Positions 46,804-57,241 of a stretch of 64,000 nt of DNA are shown here, in pieces. Below the pieces are notes generated by a model. That model ran no database searches, was not told the origin of the DNA, and saw only the letters and a program-made list of their open reading frames with translations. The DNA is from Mangrovivirga cuniculi (GTDB taxonomy: Bacteria > Bacteroidota > Bacteroidia > Cytophagales > Cyclobacteriaceae). Numbering within the stretch: the stretch's first letter is position 1; every line of letters starts with the position of its first letter. The position numbers and the translations under genes were made by a program. The stretch covers positions 2,296,001-2,360,000 of the forward strand of contig NZ_CP028923.1 in assembly GCF_005166025.1 (NCBI RefSeq), read 5' to 3'.

Positions 46804-48371
46804 TGGAAATAGGTGAATTTTTTGAATTTGTTAAAAATCAATGGCTTGAGATAATGTCTCAGACCTATGAACATCTGTACTTAACTATCATCAGTTTGCT
46901 CATAGCCTGCTTTTTGGGGATACTTACCGGAATTTTTATTTCTCAAAAAGAAAAATTTGCCTCTTCAGTAATTTCGGTAGTTAATGTGATACAAACTATT
47001 CCGAGTCTTGCATTACTGGGGTTTATGATCCCCTTACTTGGAATTGGCAAAATACCTGCTATAACCGCCCTGTTTTTATATGCTTTACTACCGATAGTCA
47101 GAAATACCTACACCGGTATAACTAATGTAGACCCTGCAATTACAGAAGCAGGTAGAGGTATGGGAATGACCGAAAATCAGATTCTTTTTCAGGTAAAATT
47201 GCCACTGGCTCTTCCAGTCATTTTTGCAGGCATCAGGACTGCATCAGTGATAAACGTAGGTGTTGCGACACTTAGTGCTTTAATTGGAGCAGGAGGTCTT
47301 GGCGAATTCATATTCAAAGGGATACAATTGAATAACAGCTATATGATTCTGGCAGGAGCGATCCCCGCATCATTACTCGCCCTGGCATTTGATTTTTCTC
47401 TGGGGCAGCTCTCTAATTTAAAAGTTAGAGTTCTGACTAAAATATCCAGTTGGGTAGCAGTAATTTTAATTGCTATATTTTCTCTTATATGGTATTTACA
47501 ATTTGACAATAACAGAACAGAATTTCTGGGAGGTTTTCCATCTGAATTTATTGAGAGAGAAGATGGGTTAAAAGGACTATTCGAAAAATATAATTTTGAA
47601 ATTGATTACATCGAAATGGAAATTGGCCTGATGTATAAAGCTCTAAATGAAAATGAGGTGGATGTGATCAGTGGATTTTCTACAGATGGTCGTATTCTTG
47701 AATATGGATTATCTTCTCTTGAGGATGATCAGTCTTATTTTTCTCCCTATTATGCAGCACCAGTAATTCGAGATGAGATTCATCAAAAATATCCATTTAT
47801 TAAAACTATTCTCGGCCAGGTTCGCATTGATGATAGTACTATGACAGCTTTAAATTACCAGGTGGATATTGAAAAGGAAACCCCACTTGAAGTGGCTCAA
47901 AGGTTTTTGGTAGATAAAGATTTATTGAATATTCATTCAAAAAACATATATGTAGGTAGAGGAGCGATTAAGGTAGGTTCTAAGGCATTTACAGAGAATT
48001 ATATACTAGCAAATATTTTTACCTTGTTAATAGATCATCAATCAACATTAGAGGTGGATAAGCTATTGGGATTCGGTGGAACCAAGTTAATCATTGAAGC
48101 AATGAAGAATGATGAATTGGATATTTATCCGGAGTATACAGGAACTGCATTATTGTTGATGTTACAGCCTGATGATCGTGTGATTGATTCGTTAGGGTTT
48201 GGGCGTGAAGAAGTTTACAACTACGTCTCAAAAGAGTCACTTAAAAGGTTTGATCTCAAATGGCTAAATGAAATAGGCCTGAATAATACTTTTGCTCTAA
48301 TGGTAAGAGATGAATTCGCTGATAAATACAAATTGGAAACAATTTCAGACTTGGCAGAAAGGTCAAAATGA
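46803..48371 (+). CDS. Osmoprotectant ABC permease fused to a circularly permuted substrate-binding domain
   Basis: Residues 1 to about 232 form the permease (TITEAGRGMGM-like EAA loop, ALIGAGGLGEFI). The rest is a binding domain of the OpuBC/OpuCC type, but in swapped order. First comes the half that is normally C-terminal (about 236-382: EFLGGFPSEFIEREDG, GLMYKALNENEVDVISG, STDGRI, SLEDDQSYFSPYYAAPVIR). Then comes the normally N-terminal half (about 383-522: IKVGSKAFTENYILA, GFGGTKLIIEAM, IYPEYTGTALL, TISDLAERSK). Together they make exactly one full domain. The gene stops one base before a convergent gene, so nothing is missing downstream. Start 46803 (ATG) is preferred over TTG 46800. Confidence 0.87.
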   Translation: MEIGEFFEFVKNQWLEIMSQTYEHLYLTIISLLIACFLGILTGIFISQKEKFASSVISVVNVIQTIPSLALLGFMIPLLGIGKIPAITALFLYALLPIVRNTYTGITNVDPAITEAGRGMGMTENQILFQVKLPLALPVIFAGIRTASVINVGVATLSALIGAGGLGEFIFKGIQLNNSYMILAGAIPASLLALAFDFSLGQLSNLKVRVLTKISSWVAVILIAIFSLIWYLQFDNNRTEFLGGFPSEFIEREDGLKGLFEKYNFEIDYIEMEIGLMYKALNENEVDVISGFSTDGRILEYGLSSLEDDQSYFSPYYAAPVIRDEIHQKYPFIKTILGQVRIDDSTMTALNYQVDIEKETPLEVAQRFLVDKDLLNIHSKNIYVGRGAIKVGSKAFTENYILANIFTLLIDHQSTLEVDKLLGFGGTKLIIEAMKNDELDIYPEYTGTALLLMLQPDDRVIDSLGFGREEVYNYVSKESLKRFDLKWLNEIGLNNTFALMVRDEFADKYKLETISDLAERSK

Positions 48372-48827
48372 TCAATGCTTTTTCATCTCGGATTTACGCA
48401 TAGGCATTTGATCTATTTGGTTAAACCAGTATTGACTATCCTTTATTTCGTGAGTAATATCTTTTACCCCTGTATCTTTACCTATGAGAATAATGTTTAG
48501 CTTACTACTGTCCAATTCGAATTTATGAATAATTTTTTTGTTTGGGACAAAGTGTGTTTCTATATCAGCCTGGTTTGTGGTTATCATCCATTTTGCTTCT
48601 TTAGGAGCAATAATAATAAGGTCCCGATCAATTAGTCCTGGAAGTTCTTTTTTCCATTTAGTATACTGTTCTCTGATTAATGAATGTTTATCACTACTTG
48701 AGGAAATTATTAATACCCTCTTTTCCCATGCAGCGTCGTCTAAAATCTTATTTAGATTATTAAATGTAATCATAGAAGTTAAAGCAATGAATATCATTAT
48801 GCTTGGTAGAAAGAAATATTGTTTCAT
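48372..48827 (-). CDS. DUF4174 family protein
   Basis: The 151-residue protein has an N-terminal hydrophobic signal or anchor (about 5-22) and a thioredoxin-like-fold pattern of DUF4174: WEKRVLIISSSSDKHSLI, DRDLIIIAP, LNIILIGKDTGVKD and the ending IDQMPMRKSEMKKH. The function of the family is not known. It overlaps nothing but abuts the permease stop on the other strand and lies directly downstream of a second small envelope gene, whose stop overlaps the region of its start. Confidence 0.8.
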   Translation of the reverse strand: MKQYFFLPSIMIFIALTSMITFNNLNKILDDAAWEKRVLIISSSSDKHSLIREQYTKWKKELPGLIDRDLIIIAPKEAKWMITTNQADIETHFVPNKKIIHKFELDSSKLNIILIGKDTGVKDITHEIKDSQYWFNQIDQMPMRKSEMKKH

Positions 48828-49448
48828 TTAGAAATTAAATTTAAATCCAACACCATTTTCGTTCAGGCTAATCATTTCAACAATATTATTTAATTGTTCT
48901 GAATGGTTACTATGTATAAAATATAAAACGAGATCAAATCCTAACAGGAAGCCTCCTTGTAGAATTAACGATTTTCCAAAACCTTTCCATCTTTCAGGAT
49001 TTTTAGAAGAATTCTTACCTTTTTCTCTTAGCCAAAACCCTCCGGCTATATAAGCTACATCGAGTCCAGTGTTAAGTAGTAAAATTTTTTCGATACTGGA
49101 TTGTTCAGTAATTGAATTAGCCAGGCTTAAGTTATTATTTCCATTTATTGCTGAGTAAAGCCCAAAACCTCCTATTACTAAATTTACTGCATTCCAGTAA
49201 ATATTCATCTGCATAAAATATTTATTTTCCTTAGAAAATGAATCAGAACCTAGTAGTATTCCTCCATTTATCGCAATATTAGAAACCGCCCAGGAACTTA
49301 AAATGATCATTCCGGTCTGATTGATTTTGTTTCTTTCCTTATTATAAGAAGCAAGATCGGGGAGGCTAATATCATCTGAATTATTTTGAGAGTAAGCTGC
49401 AAAAAACAAAAAGAGGAAAAAGAAAAATAGGTTTATTTTAAGTTTCAT
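48828..49448 (-). CDS. Exported membrane protein of unknown function (DUF6992-like)
   Basis: The 206-residue protein has a signal peptide (about 1-20, ending AAYSQ) and about four hydrophobic segments. The block YNKERNKINQTGMIILSSWA with NIAINGG reminds me of a Bacteroidota-specific family (DUF6992), but I am not certain of the number. No enzymatic motif is visible. It is immediately upstream of the DUF4174 gene with no gap, so the two are likely cotranscribed. Confidence 0.65.
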   Translation of the reverse strand: MKLKINLFFFFLFLFFAAYSQNNSDDISLPDLASYNKERNKINQTGMIILSSWAVSNIAINGGILLGSDSFSKENKYFMQMNIYWNAVNLVIGGFGLYSAINGNNNLSLANSITEQSSIEKILLLNTGLDVAYIAGGFWLREKGKNSSKNPERWKGFGKSLILQGGFLLGFDLVLYFIHSNHSEQLNNIVEMISLNENGVGFKFNF

Positions 49449-49612
49449 ATAGTAAGTAATAAGATTAATATTGTTGACAGATGATACAATTTAAATTTAA
49501 TCCGCTTAAATTTGTAGACTGAGCATCAATAGTTTGATATTAGCTTAACAACTTTTTGGTAAATCAGATAAATATTTTAGGTTATAGATTTACACTAATA
49601 AATTATTAACAT

Positions 49613-50920
49613 TTGAAATTTCAAGAACTTAATTTAAACGAAAGCCTTTTGGATGGATTGATGTCCATGGGTTTTGAAGAAGCAACACCTATACAAGAAC
49701 AGGCTATTCCTAAAGTACTTGAAGGAAAAGATCTTATTGGATGTGCCCAAACAGGTACAGGTAAGACTGCAGCATATTTACTTCCTGTCTTAAATAAAAT
49801 AGCAGAAAGCAATTCTAACAAAATCAATACGCTTATACTTGCGCCCACCAGGGAGCTGGTACAACAAATAGATCAACAGTTACAGGGGTTTGGGTATTTC
49901 GTAAATACATCCAGTATTCCAATTTATGGAGGAGGAGATGGTGCTACCTGGACCAGGCAGAAACATGCGATGAAACAGGGTGTCGATATTATTGTAGCCA
50001 CGCCTGGCAGGTTGTTATCTCAATTGAATACTGTTGATTTCGATTTTTCCGGTCTGGAGCATTTAATTCTCGATGAAGCAGATAGAATGCTGGATATGGG
50101 ATTTTACGATGATATCATCAGGATCATATCTTTTATTCCTAAAAAGAGGCAAACACTTCTTTTTAGTGCTACAATGCCGCGAAAGATCAGAGAACTTGCT
50201 AACAAAATTCTTCATAATCCTGCAGAAGTAAATATTTCAATATCCAAACCAGCAGCGGGAGTTGATCAGGTAGGATATTCTGTTTACAATAAGCAAAAGA
50301 CACCTCTTTTAATGAACCTACTTGATGAAGGTAATTACGAGAGCATAATTATTTTTGCTTCAAGAAAGGAGATAGTAAAAGACCTGGAGAAAGAAATGAT
50401 CAGGAAAAAGTATGATGTGAGAGCATTTCATTCTGATCTTGAACAACCGGAAAGAGAATCTCTTATGAGAGATTTTAAAAATAAGCAGGTTAGAGTATTA
50501 ATCGGTACTGACATTTTAGCCAGAGGAATAGATGTTGATGGAATTGACCTTGTAGTTAACTATGATTCGCCATCTGATCCGGAAGATTATGTCCACAGGG
50601 TAGGTAGAACTGCCAGGGCATCCAGAACGGGAAAAGCGGTAACCTTTATAAATGAGGATGACCAGCGAAAATTTTATAAAATCGAGCGGATGATCGAGAC
50701 GGTAGTTCCTAAAGGTGAATTACCTGAAGAGTTGGGAGAAGGGCCAAAGTATAATCCTCAGCCTTTTCGTAATAAAAAAAGAAAGAACTATAAGAAGTCG
50801 AATAATTACAAAGGGAAAGGTAATAGTCAAAACAAAAGGCACCACAGAGGTAAAAAATCAGGTCAAAAGCCTTATAGTAAAGGAAGGAATAAACAGCAGA
50901 ATAAGAAAAGCGGAGAATGA
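49613..50920 (+). CDS. DEAD-box RNA helicase (RhlE-like)
   Basis: The 435-residue protein has all DEAD-box motifs (TPIQEQAIP, AQTGTGKT, PTRELV, TPGRLL, LDEADRMLDMG, SATM, GTDILARGIDVDG, HRVGRTARA) and a basic, Lys/Arg/Asn-rich tail typical of RhlE. It unwinds short RNA helices, probably in ribosome maturation or RNA turnover. The start is TTG (49613), giving MKFQELNLNESL. No ATG or GTG lies nearby. The stop overlaps the next gene's ATG (ATGA), so the two are cotranslated. Confidence 0.93.
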   Translation: MKFQELNLNESLLDGLMSMGFEEATPIQEQAIPKVLEGKDLIGCAQTGTGKTAAYLLPVLNKIAESNSNKINTLILAPTRELVQQIDQQLQGFGYFVNTSSIPIYGGGDGATWTRQKHAMKQGVDIIVATPGRLLSQLNTVDFDFSGLEHLILDEADRMLDMGFYDDIIRIISFIPKKRQTLLFSATMPRKIRELANKILHNPAEVNISISKPAAGVDQVGYSVYNKQKTPLLMNLLDEGNYESIIIFASRKEIVKDLEKEMIRKKYDVRAFHSDLEQPERESLMRDFKNKQVRVLIGTDILARGIDVDGIDLVVNYDSPSDPEDYVHRVGRTARASRTGKAVTFINEDDQRKFYKIERMIETVVPKGELPEELGEGPKYNPQPFRNKKRKNYKKSNNYKGKGNSQNKRHHRGKKSGQKPYSKGRNKQQNKKSGE

Positions 50921-51387
50921 AAAAATACAGAGTACTGACTAAAACTGAACTTAAAAAATTAAAAGACGAGTTTATTGAGTTTTTATCGGTCCAAACAATT
51001 ACAGCAGATGATTGGAAAAAGATAAAGGAGGAAGAACCTGAAAAAGCAGACGAAATAATCGCCTGGTTCAGTGAAGTAATGTATGAGCAATGGATGCGAA
51101 AGATACACTTTGCTGTGAAGTTTGATCCTCAAAGCATTACTGCATTCAGATTTTCAGCTTCGAATATGGTATTAGTTTCTCTGAAAGCTGAAAGTAATCA
51201 AATAAACTTTACTGAAATGGCTCTTTCAGATCTTAGTAAAGAAGATATAAAAAAATTGAAGGTTTTTACTTCTACCAAAAATTATGAAAAGAGTAGAGAA
51301 GAAGAAATTTTTCAATTAATCGAGCGGGGATGCGTCCCTGATGATGGAAGCTATTTTAAAAAACTATTACAGTTATTACCTAACTGA
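50917..51387 (+). CDS. Small protein of unknown function (DUF6495-like)
   Basis: This 156-residue soluble protein starts MKKYRVLTKTELKKLKDEF and has the segment TADDWKKIKEEEPEKADEII, which I associate with a Bacteroidota family (DUF6495). It has no signal or membrane segment and no catalytic motif. It overlaps the RhlE-like gene by four bases (ATGA) and is followed by a strong terminator, so the two genes form a closed operon. A role near RNA metabolism is suggested only by this linkage. Confidence 0.7.
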   Translation: MKKYRVLTKTELKKLKDEFIEFLSVQTITADDWKKIKEEEPEKADEIIAWFSEVMYEQWMRKIHFAVKFDPQSITAFRFSASNMVLVSLKAESNQINFTEMALSDLSKEDIKKLKVFTSTKNYEKSREEEIFQLIERGCVPDDGSYFKKLLQLLPN

Positions 51388-51394
51388 CCAAAAA

Positions 51395-51422
51395 AAAGCC
51401 GGATTTAATAACCCGGCTTTTT
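51395..51422 (+). terminator. Terminator of the RhlE operon
   Basis: An eight-pair stem AAAGCCGG/CCGGCTTT with a ten-base loop and a T-run. It lies eight bases after the stop and 14 bases before the insertion sequence, so it isolates the IS from upstream transcription. Confidence 0.88.
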
Positions 51423-51474
51423 CATTTCAGATTTTTGTCTCGTCCTGAAATAGCGTTACACAAAAAGTAATGTT

Positions 51475-51909
51475 ATGAAGCAAAAAGATGAGAACCAGCA
51501 CGTTAAGCGAACACAAAAAGACTACAGTTACACTTTTAAATTATCAGTGGTCGAAGAGATAGAAAGAGGAGAGCTTGGCATAAGAGCCGCATCCAGGAAG
51601 TATGGAATACAATCTCACTCTACCATTACAAATTGGTTAAGAAAATATGGTACCTTTGATTGGTACAACAAAACCCATTTAAACTTGTCAAAGAGCCCAG
51701 AACAGAAATTATTGGAGCTTGAACAAAAAGTCAAGCTCTTGGAGAAACAGAAAGCTTCATTGGAAAAGAAACTAGAGTTTACTGATAAAAAGGCTATTTT
51801 CTTTGATATGATGATCGATATTGCAGAAGAAGAGCTAAAGATTCCTATTAGAAAAAAGTACTCACCCGAACAATCGAACGATTCAAAGAACAGTACAAAG
51901 AAAGCTTAA
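51475..51909 (+). CDS. IS3-family transposase OrfA
   Basis: The 144-residue protein carries an N-terminal helix-turn-helix of the transposase_8 type (YSFKLSVVEEIERGE-like; AASRKYGIQSHSTITNWLRKYG) and a leucine-zipper-like coiled coil (LLELEQKVKLLEKQKASLEKK). It binds the IS ends and, alone, often represses transposition. The 3' part contains the slippery sequence at which some ribosomes shift into orfB. It begins 38 bases inside the left end. Confidence 0.9.
   Translation: MKQKDENQHVKRTQKDYSYTFKLSVVEEIERGELGIRAASRKYGIQSHSTITNWLRKYGTFDWYNKTHLNLSKSPEQKLLELEQKVKLLEKQKASLEKKLEFTDKKAIFFDMMIDIAEEELKIPIRKKYSPEQSNDSKNSTKKA
51852..51858 (+). other. Slippery heptamer A AAA AAG for programmed -1 frameshifting
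   Basis: In the orfA frame the codons are AGA AAA AAG, so the heptamer A-AAA-AAG is correctly phased for a -1 slip. After the slip the frame is open without a stop from 51858 to the end of orfB. A small inverted repeat AATCG-AA-CGATT begins about 14 bases downstream and might help pausing. Confidence 0.85.
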
Positions 51910-52787
51910 CAGCTACCTGTAGATTGTTTGGGAAGAGTAGGCAGGTTTATTATCGAGCAAAGAAATCTGAGGCTAAAAGAAGAGAAACAGCTTCTGTAGT
52001 AGTGAAAAAGGTTCAACAAGTGCGGATGAGAATGTCTGAATTAGGCACAAGAAAGCTCTACGAAAAGCTTTATGATGAGCTTCGGGAACTTGGGGTTGGT
52101 AGAGACCGGTTGTTTGCCATTATGAAAGCTAATCACATGCAAATACTCCCAAAACGGCAATACCACATCACGACCGACTCCCATCATAGATTCAGAAAAC
52201 ATCGCAACTTGGTTGAGAACTTAACCCTTAATAGGCCCGAGCAGTTGTGGGTTAGTGATATTACCTATATAGGGAACCGACAAAATCCAATGTATCTATC
52301 TCTGGTGACAGATGCTTATTCAAAGAAAATAATGGGGTTTAATGTATCTAACAGCCTCCATGCGCAAGGGGCAATCAAGGCATTAAAACAAGCGATTAAA
52401 AATAGAAAGTATTATGATCGAGAACTAATTCATCATTCAGACCGAGGTTTGCAATACTGTTGTGATGATTACCAAAAGGAACTTGATAAAGGTAATCTGT
52501 TGTGTAGTATGACAGAAAAGTATGATCCCTACCAAAATGCTATTGCAGAACGAGTGAATGGTATTTTAAAGCAAGAATTTATTAAGGGCATACTGGTAAA
52601 TGATATAGTTCTAATGAATAAATTGATCAAACAATCTATTGATATTTATAACAGAGAACGTCCTCATTACAGCTGCTATATGAAGACTCCAGAATTTATG
52701 CATGGACAAGAAAAAATTAAAATAAGAACCTATAAAAAAATAGCACCGCAAAATTGTGCGATGCTACTTAATTATTTATCCTTGTAA
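51858..52787 (+). CDS. IS3-family transposase OrfB (expressed as OrfAB fusion)
   Basis: From the slip site the frame reads VLTRTIERFKEQYKESLTAT, then FGKSRQVYYRAKK and an integrase core with the DDE residues in WVSDITYIG (D), HHSDRGLQY (D) and NAIAERVNGILKQEF (E, 35 residues later). A stand-alone start would have to be TTG at 51924. The fusion OrfAB is the active transposase in this family. The last codons of the gene overlap a hairpin (52741-52766) near the right end. Confidence 0.9.
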   Translation, partial: VLTRTIERFKEQYKESLTATCRLFGKSRQVYYRAKKSEAKRRETASVVVKKVQQVRMRMSELGTRKLYEKLYDELRELGVGRDRLFAIMKANHMQILPKRQYHITTDSHHRFRKHRNLVENLTLNRPEQLWVSDITYIGNRQNPMYLSLVTDAYSKKIMGFNVSNSLHAQGAIKALKQAIKNRKYYDRELIHHSDRGLQYCCDDYQKELDKGNLLCSMTEKYDPYQNAIAERVNGILKQEFIKGILVNDIVLMNKLIKQSIDIYNRERPHYSCYMKTPEFMHGQEKIKIRTYKKIAPQNCAMLLNYLSL

Positions 52788-52820
52788 AAACTGTAACGTT
52801 TATTCAGGACTAGTCATTTT

Positions 52821-54440
<1,620 letters not shown>

Positions 54441-54540
54441 TTATTTGTTAGCCCTGAGGCATTTGATAATTTTAAAGCTGCAAAGGTATAAAATTCAAAC
54501 CGTTCGGCAGTACATCCTGTAATAATTAATCAATATATAA

Positions 54541-55143
54541 ATGAAATATCCTCCCAAACATTATAATGAATCTTCAATAGCCATGTCACTGAAAGTGATG
54601 AGGTTATTCCCACTTGCTACTGTTATTAGTTCAAATACTGATTCTTTACCTGATGTAACCCTGATGCCCTTGCTGACAGATGAAAATTCGAAAGGAATGG
54701 AACTGTTAGGGCATATTGATAAAAACAATCCACAAACCAGTTCATTATCAGGAGCAGAAGTTAAGGTTCTTTTTAAAGGCCCGGATACATACATCTCTCC
54801 ATTGAATTATATCAGTGAAAATCAACTCCCCACCTGGAATTACGCTTATGTTGAAGTGATTGGGAAATCTGAATTTATCTCTGATGAAGAGTGTCGAAAA
54901 TTGTTGGTTAGAATGGTTGATGAATTAGATACGAAGGATTGGAAACTCAATTACAATGATCCCAGAATTGATAAACTATTACCCTACATTCAGGGTTTTA
55001 AAATTAAGGTTTCAAGTTTGAAAAACAGGTTTAAACTTTCACAGGATAAATCAATTGAAGATCAGAAAGCTGTAAACAATGTAATGATGGAGGATTCGAG
55101 AAAGGAAAGTTTTGTTTCTGATCTTAAGAAAATATTTTCTTGA
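54541..55143 (+). CDS. PaiB-like FMN-binding protein
   Basis: The 200-residue protein shows the PaiB/FMN-binding split-barrel pattern: MKYPPKHYNESS at the start, LPDVTLMPLL, LLGHIDKNNPQ, VKVLFKGPDTYISPLNYIS and PTWNYAYVEVIG, then a C-terminal helical part. PaiB was first described as a negative regulator of sporulation and protease genes in Bacillus. In other bacteria the family is taken to be an FMN-binding protein of unclear role. It stands alone, with about 100 bases on each side. Confidence 0.85.
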   Translation: MKYPPKHYNESSIAMSLKVMRLFPLATVISSNTDSLPDVTLMPLLTDENSKGMELLGHIDKNNPQTSSLSGAEVKVLFKGPDTYISPLNYISENQLPTWNYAYVEVIGKSEFISDEECRKLLVRMVDELDTKDWKLNYNDPRIDKLLPYIQGFKIKVSSLKNRFKLSQDKSIEDQKAVNNVMMEDSRKESFVSDLKKIFS

Positions 55144-55249
55144 AAATTTGGTTGATTATTTATTTAGTTAACTTAATATAATTTGTTGATATTCAGTATA
55201 CTTATTTGTCAGTTGTTTTAGGTGAAGTTAAGGGTAAACAATAGCAAAA

Positions 55250-57241
55250 TTGGAAGAAATTAAAAGTATAAAGCGATACCAAAAGTATTTTAAAAAGCTT
55301 ATTGACCTTGAGCGAGAGGAAGAAATGATGACTCAACTTAATGAGATCAGGGTTTTATCCGGAGCAGAGCGTCAGCGAAAAGGCAGAGCGTTACTCGATC
55401 TTCGCGGTAAGGATGCCGGGGCAGGTCTTGGAGGTACTTATCTTGTTCGATTAGGTGGAAGAGGAAAGTTGCCTGATACACAAATCAGTGTGGGTGATTT
55501 GGTAATATTGAGTAGTGGAAATCCTTCCGGGAGAGAAGAACATGCTGTTGTTCATGAGTTAACAAAAGGAACGATAACAGTAGCCTATCAGACACTGCCA
55601 CCACATTATGTTTATGGCAGAGGAGTAAGGGTGGATCTATTTGCCAATGATGTTACCTTTAAGAGGATGCAGGAGGCTGTAGGAAAACTAAAACCACATC
55701 AAATCCTGTCCGATCTTTTACTTTTCCATCGTGAACCACGAGAAGAGAATGAAAAACCACTTGAAGAATTATCCTATTCAAATTCCAAATTGAATAGTAA
55801 GCAAAAATTTGCAATTGAAAAGTGCCTCCAAAGTAAGGATTTATTCTTATTACACGGACCTCCCGGGACGGGTAAAACGACTACTTTAACCGAAATTATC
55901 TATCAGGAAGTTAAAGTGGGAAAGAAAGTATTAGCCACAGCGGATTCTAATACTGCAGTGGATAATATGGTTGAAAAATTAATGAAATCAGGTCTGAAGG
56001 TTCTGCGAATTGGTAATCCTGCCAGAATTCATCAGGAGCTCATTCCTGTGTGCCTGGATTATAAAATTCAGAATACCGAAGGTTTTCAATCAGCTACAGC
56101 TATGTGGAATTCTATTCATGAACTAAAACAAGATCAGGATAAATTTACTGTTCCAAACGGGCAAAACAAAAGAGGATTATCTGATCAGGAGATACTAAAG
56201 CTTTCAAAGAAAAAGGCTTCTACCAGGGGTATTCCAATCCCAAAGATCCATAGAATGGCCAATTGGTTAAAGCTACAGGTTAAAGTAAATAAACTTGTGG
56301 AGGAAGCTAAGAAAGCTGAGGATGAAGCTGTGAAGCAACTTATATCGCAATCTGATGTAGTGCTTTCAACGAATAGTGCAGCAGGGAGTGAAGTTTTGGA
56401 ACCATTTAGTTTTGATATTTCGGTAATTGATGAATGTACTCAATCTGTTGAACCATCCTCATTAATAGCCATGACAAAGGCCAAAAAGTGGATCATGGCA
56501 GGAGATCATAAGCAATTACCACCGACTGTAATTTGTGAAGAAGCTGAAGATCTTTATTTGTCATTGTTTGAAAGATGGATCTCCGGATATAAGGAATGGA
56601 GCGTAATGCTCGAAGTGCAATATCGAATGAATTCAGAAATCATGAAGTTTTCAAACAGATCATTCTATGGCGGTCAATTGATTGCTGCGGAGCAGGCTAA
56701 AGACAAGACTCTCAATGATCTGAATGGATTTATGCCACCTGATGAACAATATGATCCTGAGAAATTCAAACTACTGAGCTCTGATAAGCCGATTAGCTTT
56801 CTTCATGTTGAAGGTAGAGAGGAAAGGAAGGAGGGAGCTTATTCCTATTTTAACTTAGAAGAAGCTGAGAAAGTAAAGCAGGTTATTGAAGCTTTATTAT
56901 TTTCCCGTGTATTTCCTGAGGATATCGGAATTATAAGTCCTTATGAAGGCCAGGTAGCTCTAATGAAAAGAATGATCGAAATCGAAGGGATAGAAATAAA
57001 ATCGATTGATGGATTTCAGGGTAGAGAGAAAGAAATTATTATTCTATCACTGGTAAGATCAAATAATAAGGGAAGAATTGGGTTTTTAACTGATTACAGG
57101 CGTTTAAATGTTGCCTTAACAAGGGCGAAGAAAAAGCTGATAATCATTGGTAATGAGAATACATTAAAGGAAAATAAATATTACTCCGCATTAGTTAGAC
57201 AGATCAGCAAATCAGACAGATCTATTCTTGTCAACAACTGA
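55250..57241 (+). CDS. Superfamily 1 DNA/RNA helicase (IGHMBP2/SMUBP-2-like)
   Basis: The 663-residue protein has motif I GPPGTGKTTTLTEII near residue 203, Ia LATADSNTAVDNM, motif II VIDECTQSVEPSS, motif III GDHKQLPPTV, IV-VI (YRMNSEIM, SIDGFQGREKEIIILSLVRSN, RRLNVALTRAKKKLIIIG). This is the Upf1-like SF1B set. Bacterial members move along single-stranded DNA or RNA. The N-terminal 195 residues include a beta-barrel region. The start is TTG at 55250 (MEEIKSIKRYQKYF), since no better codon is near. Its 3' end overlaps a convergent DNA glycosylase gene by 30 bases. Confidence 0.9.
   Translation: MEEIKSIKRYQKYFKKLIDLEREEEMMTQLNEIRVLSGAERQRKGRALLDLRGKDAGAGLGGTYLVRLGGRGKLPDTQISVGDLVILSSGNPSGREEHAVVHELTKGTITVAYQTLPPHYVYGRGVRVDLFANDVTFKRMQEAVGKLKPHQILSDLLLFHREPREENEKPLEELSYSNSKLNSKQKFAIEKCLQSKDLFLLHGPPGTGKTTTLTEIIYQEVKVGKKVLATADSNTAVDNMVEKLMKSGLKVLRIGNPARIHQELIPVCLDYKIQNTEGFQSATAMWNSIHELKQDQDKFTVPNGQNKRGLSDQEILKLSKKKASTRGIPIPKIHRMANWLKLQVKVNKLVEEAKKAEDEAVKQLISQSDVVLSTNSAAGSEVLEPFSFDISVIDECTQSVEPSSLIAMTKAKKWIMAGDHKQLPPTVICEEAEDLYLSLFERWISGYKEWSVMLEVQYRMNSEIMKFSNRSFYGGQLIAAEQAKDKTLNDLNGFMPPDEQYDPEKFKLLSSDKPISFLHVEGREERKEGAYSYFNLEEAEKVKQVIEALLFSRVFPEDIGIISPYEGQVALMKRMIEIEGIEIKSIDGFQGREKEIIILSLVRSNNKGRIGFLTDYRRLNVALTRAKKKLIIIGNENTLKENKYYSALVRQISKSDRSILVNN

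Larger units (their letters stand above)
51437..52815 (+). mobile_element. Complete IS3-family element (IS150-like), 1379 bases
   Basis: The element has imperfect terminal inverted repeats of about 24 bases: the left end begins GTCTCGTCCTGAA and the right end, reversed, GACTAGTCCTGAA, both continuing to CGTTACA, with 19 of 24 positions matching. It holds two overlapping frames joined by a programmed -1 frameshift. ATTTTT flanks both ends (51431-51436 and 52816-52821) and may be the target duplication. It is longer than the usual 3-4 bases and is T-rich, so exact ends are uncertain. It sits between the RhlE operon and the ABC-F gene and breaks no gene. All parts look intact, so it may be active. 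Confidence 0.85.

Noticed and set aside
46803-48371. Second, truncated substrate-binding domain at the end of the ABC permease gene
   Set aside because: The two partial blocks are complementary halves and add up to one domain in swapped order, and no coding sequence remains downstream on that strand.
51475-52787. Transposase orfA and orfB as a frameshifted pseudogene
   Set aside because: The shift is -1 at an in-phase A-AAA-AAG and the second frame is open from that point, which is the normal programmed arrangement in IS3 elements, unlike the homopolymer breaks elsewhere in the window.
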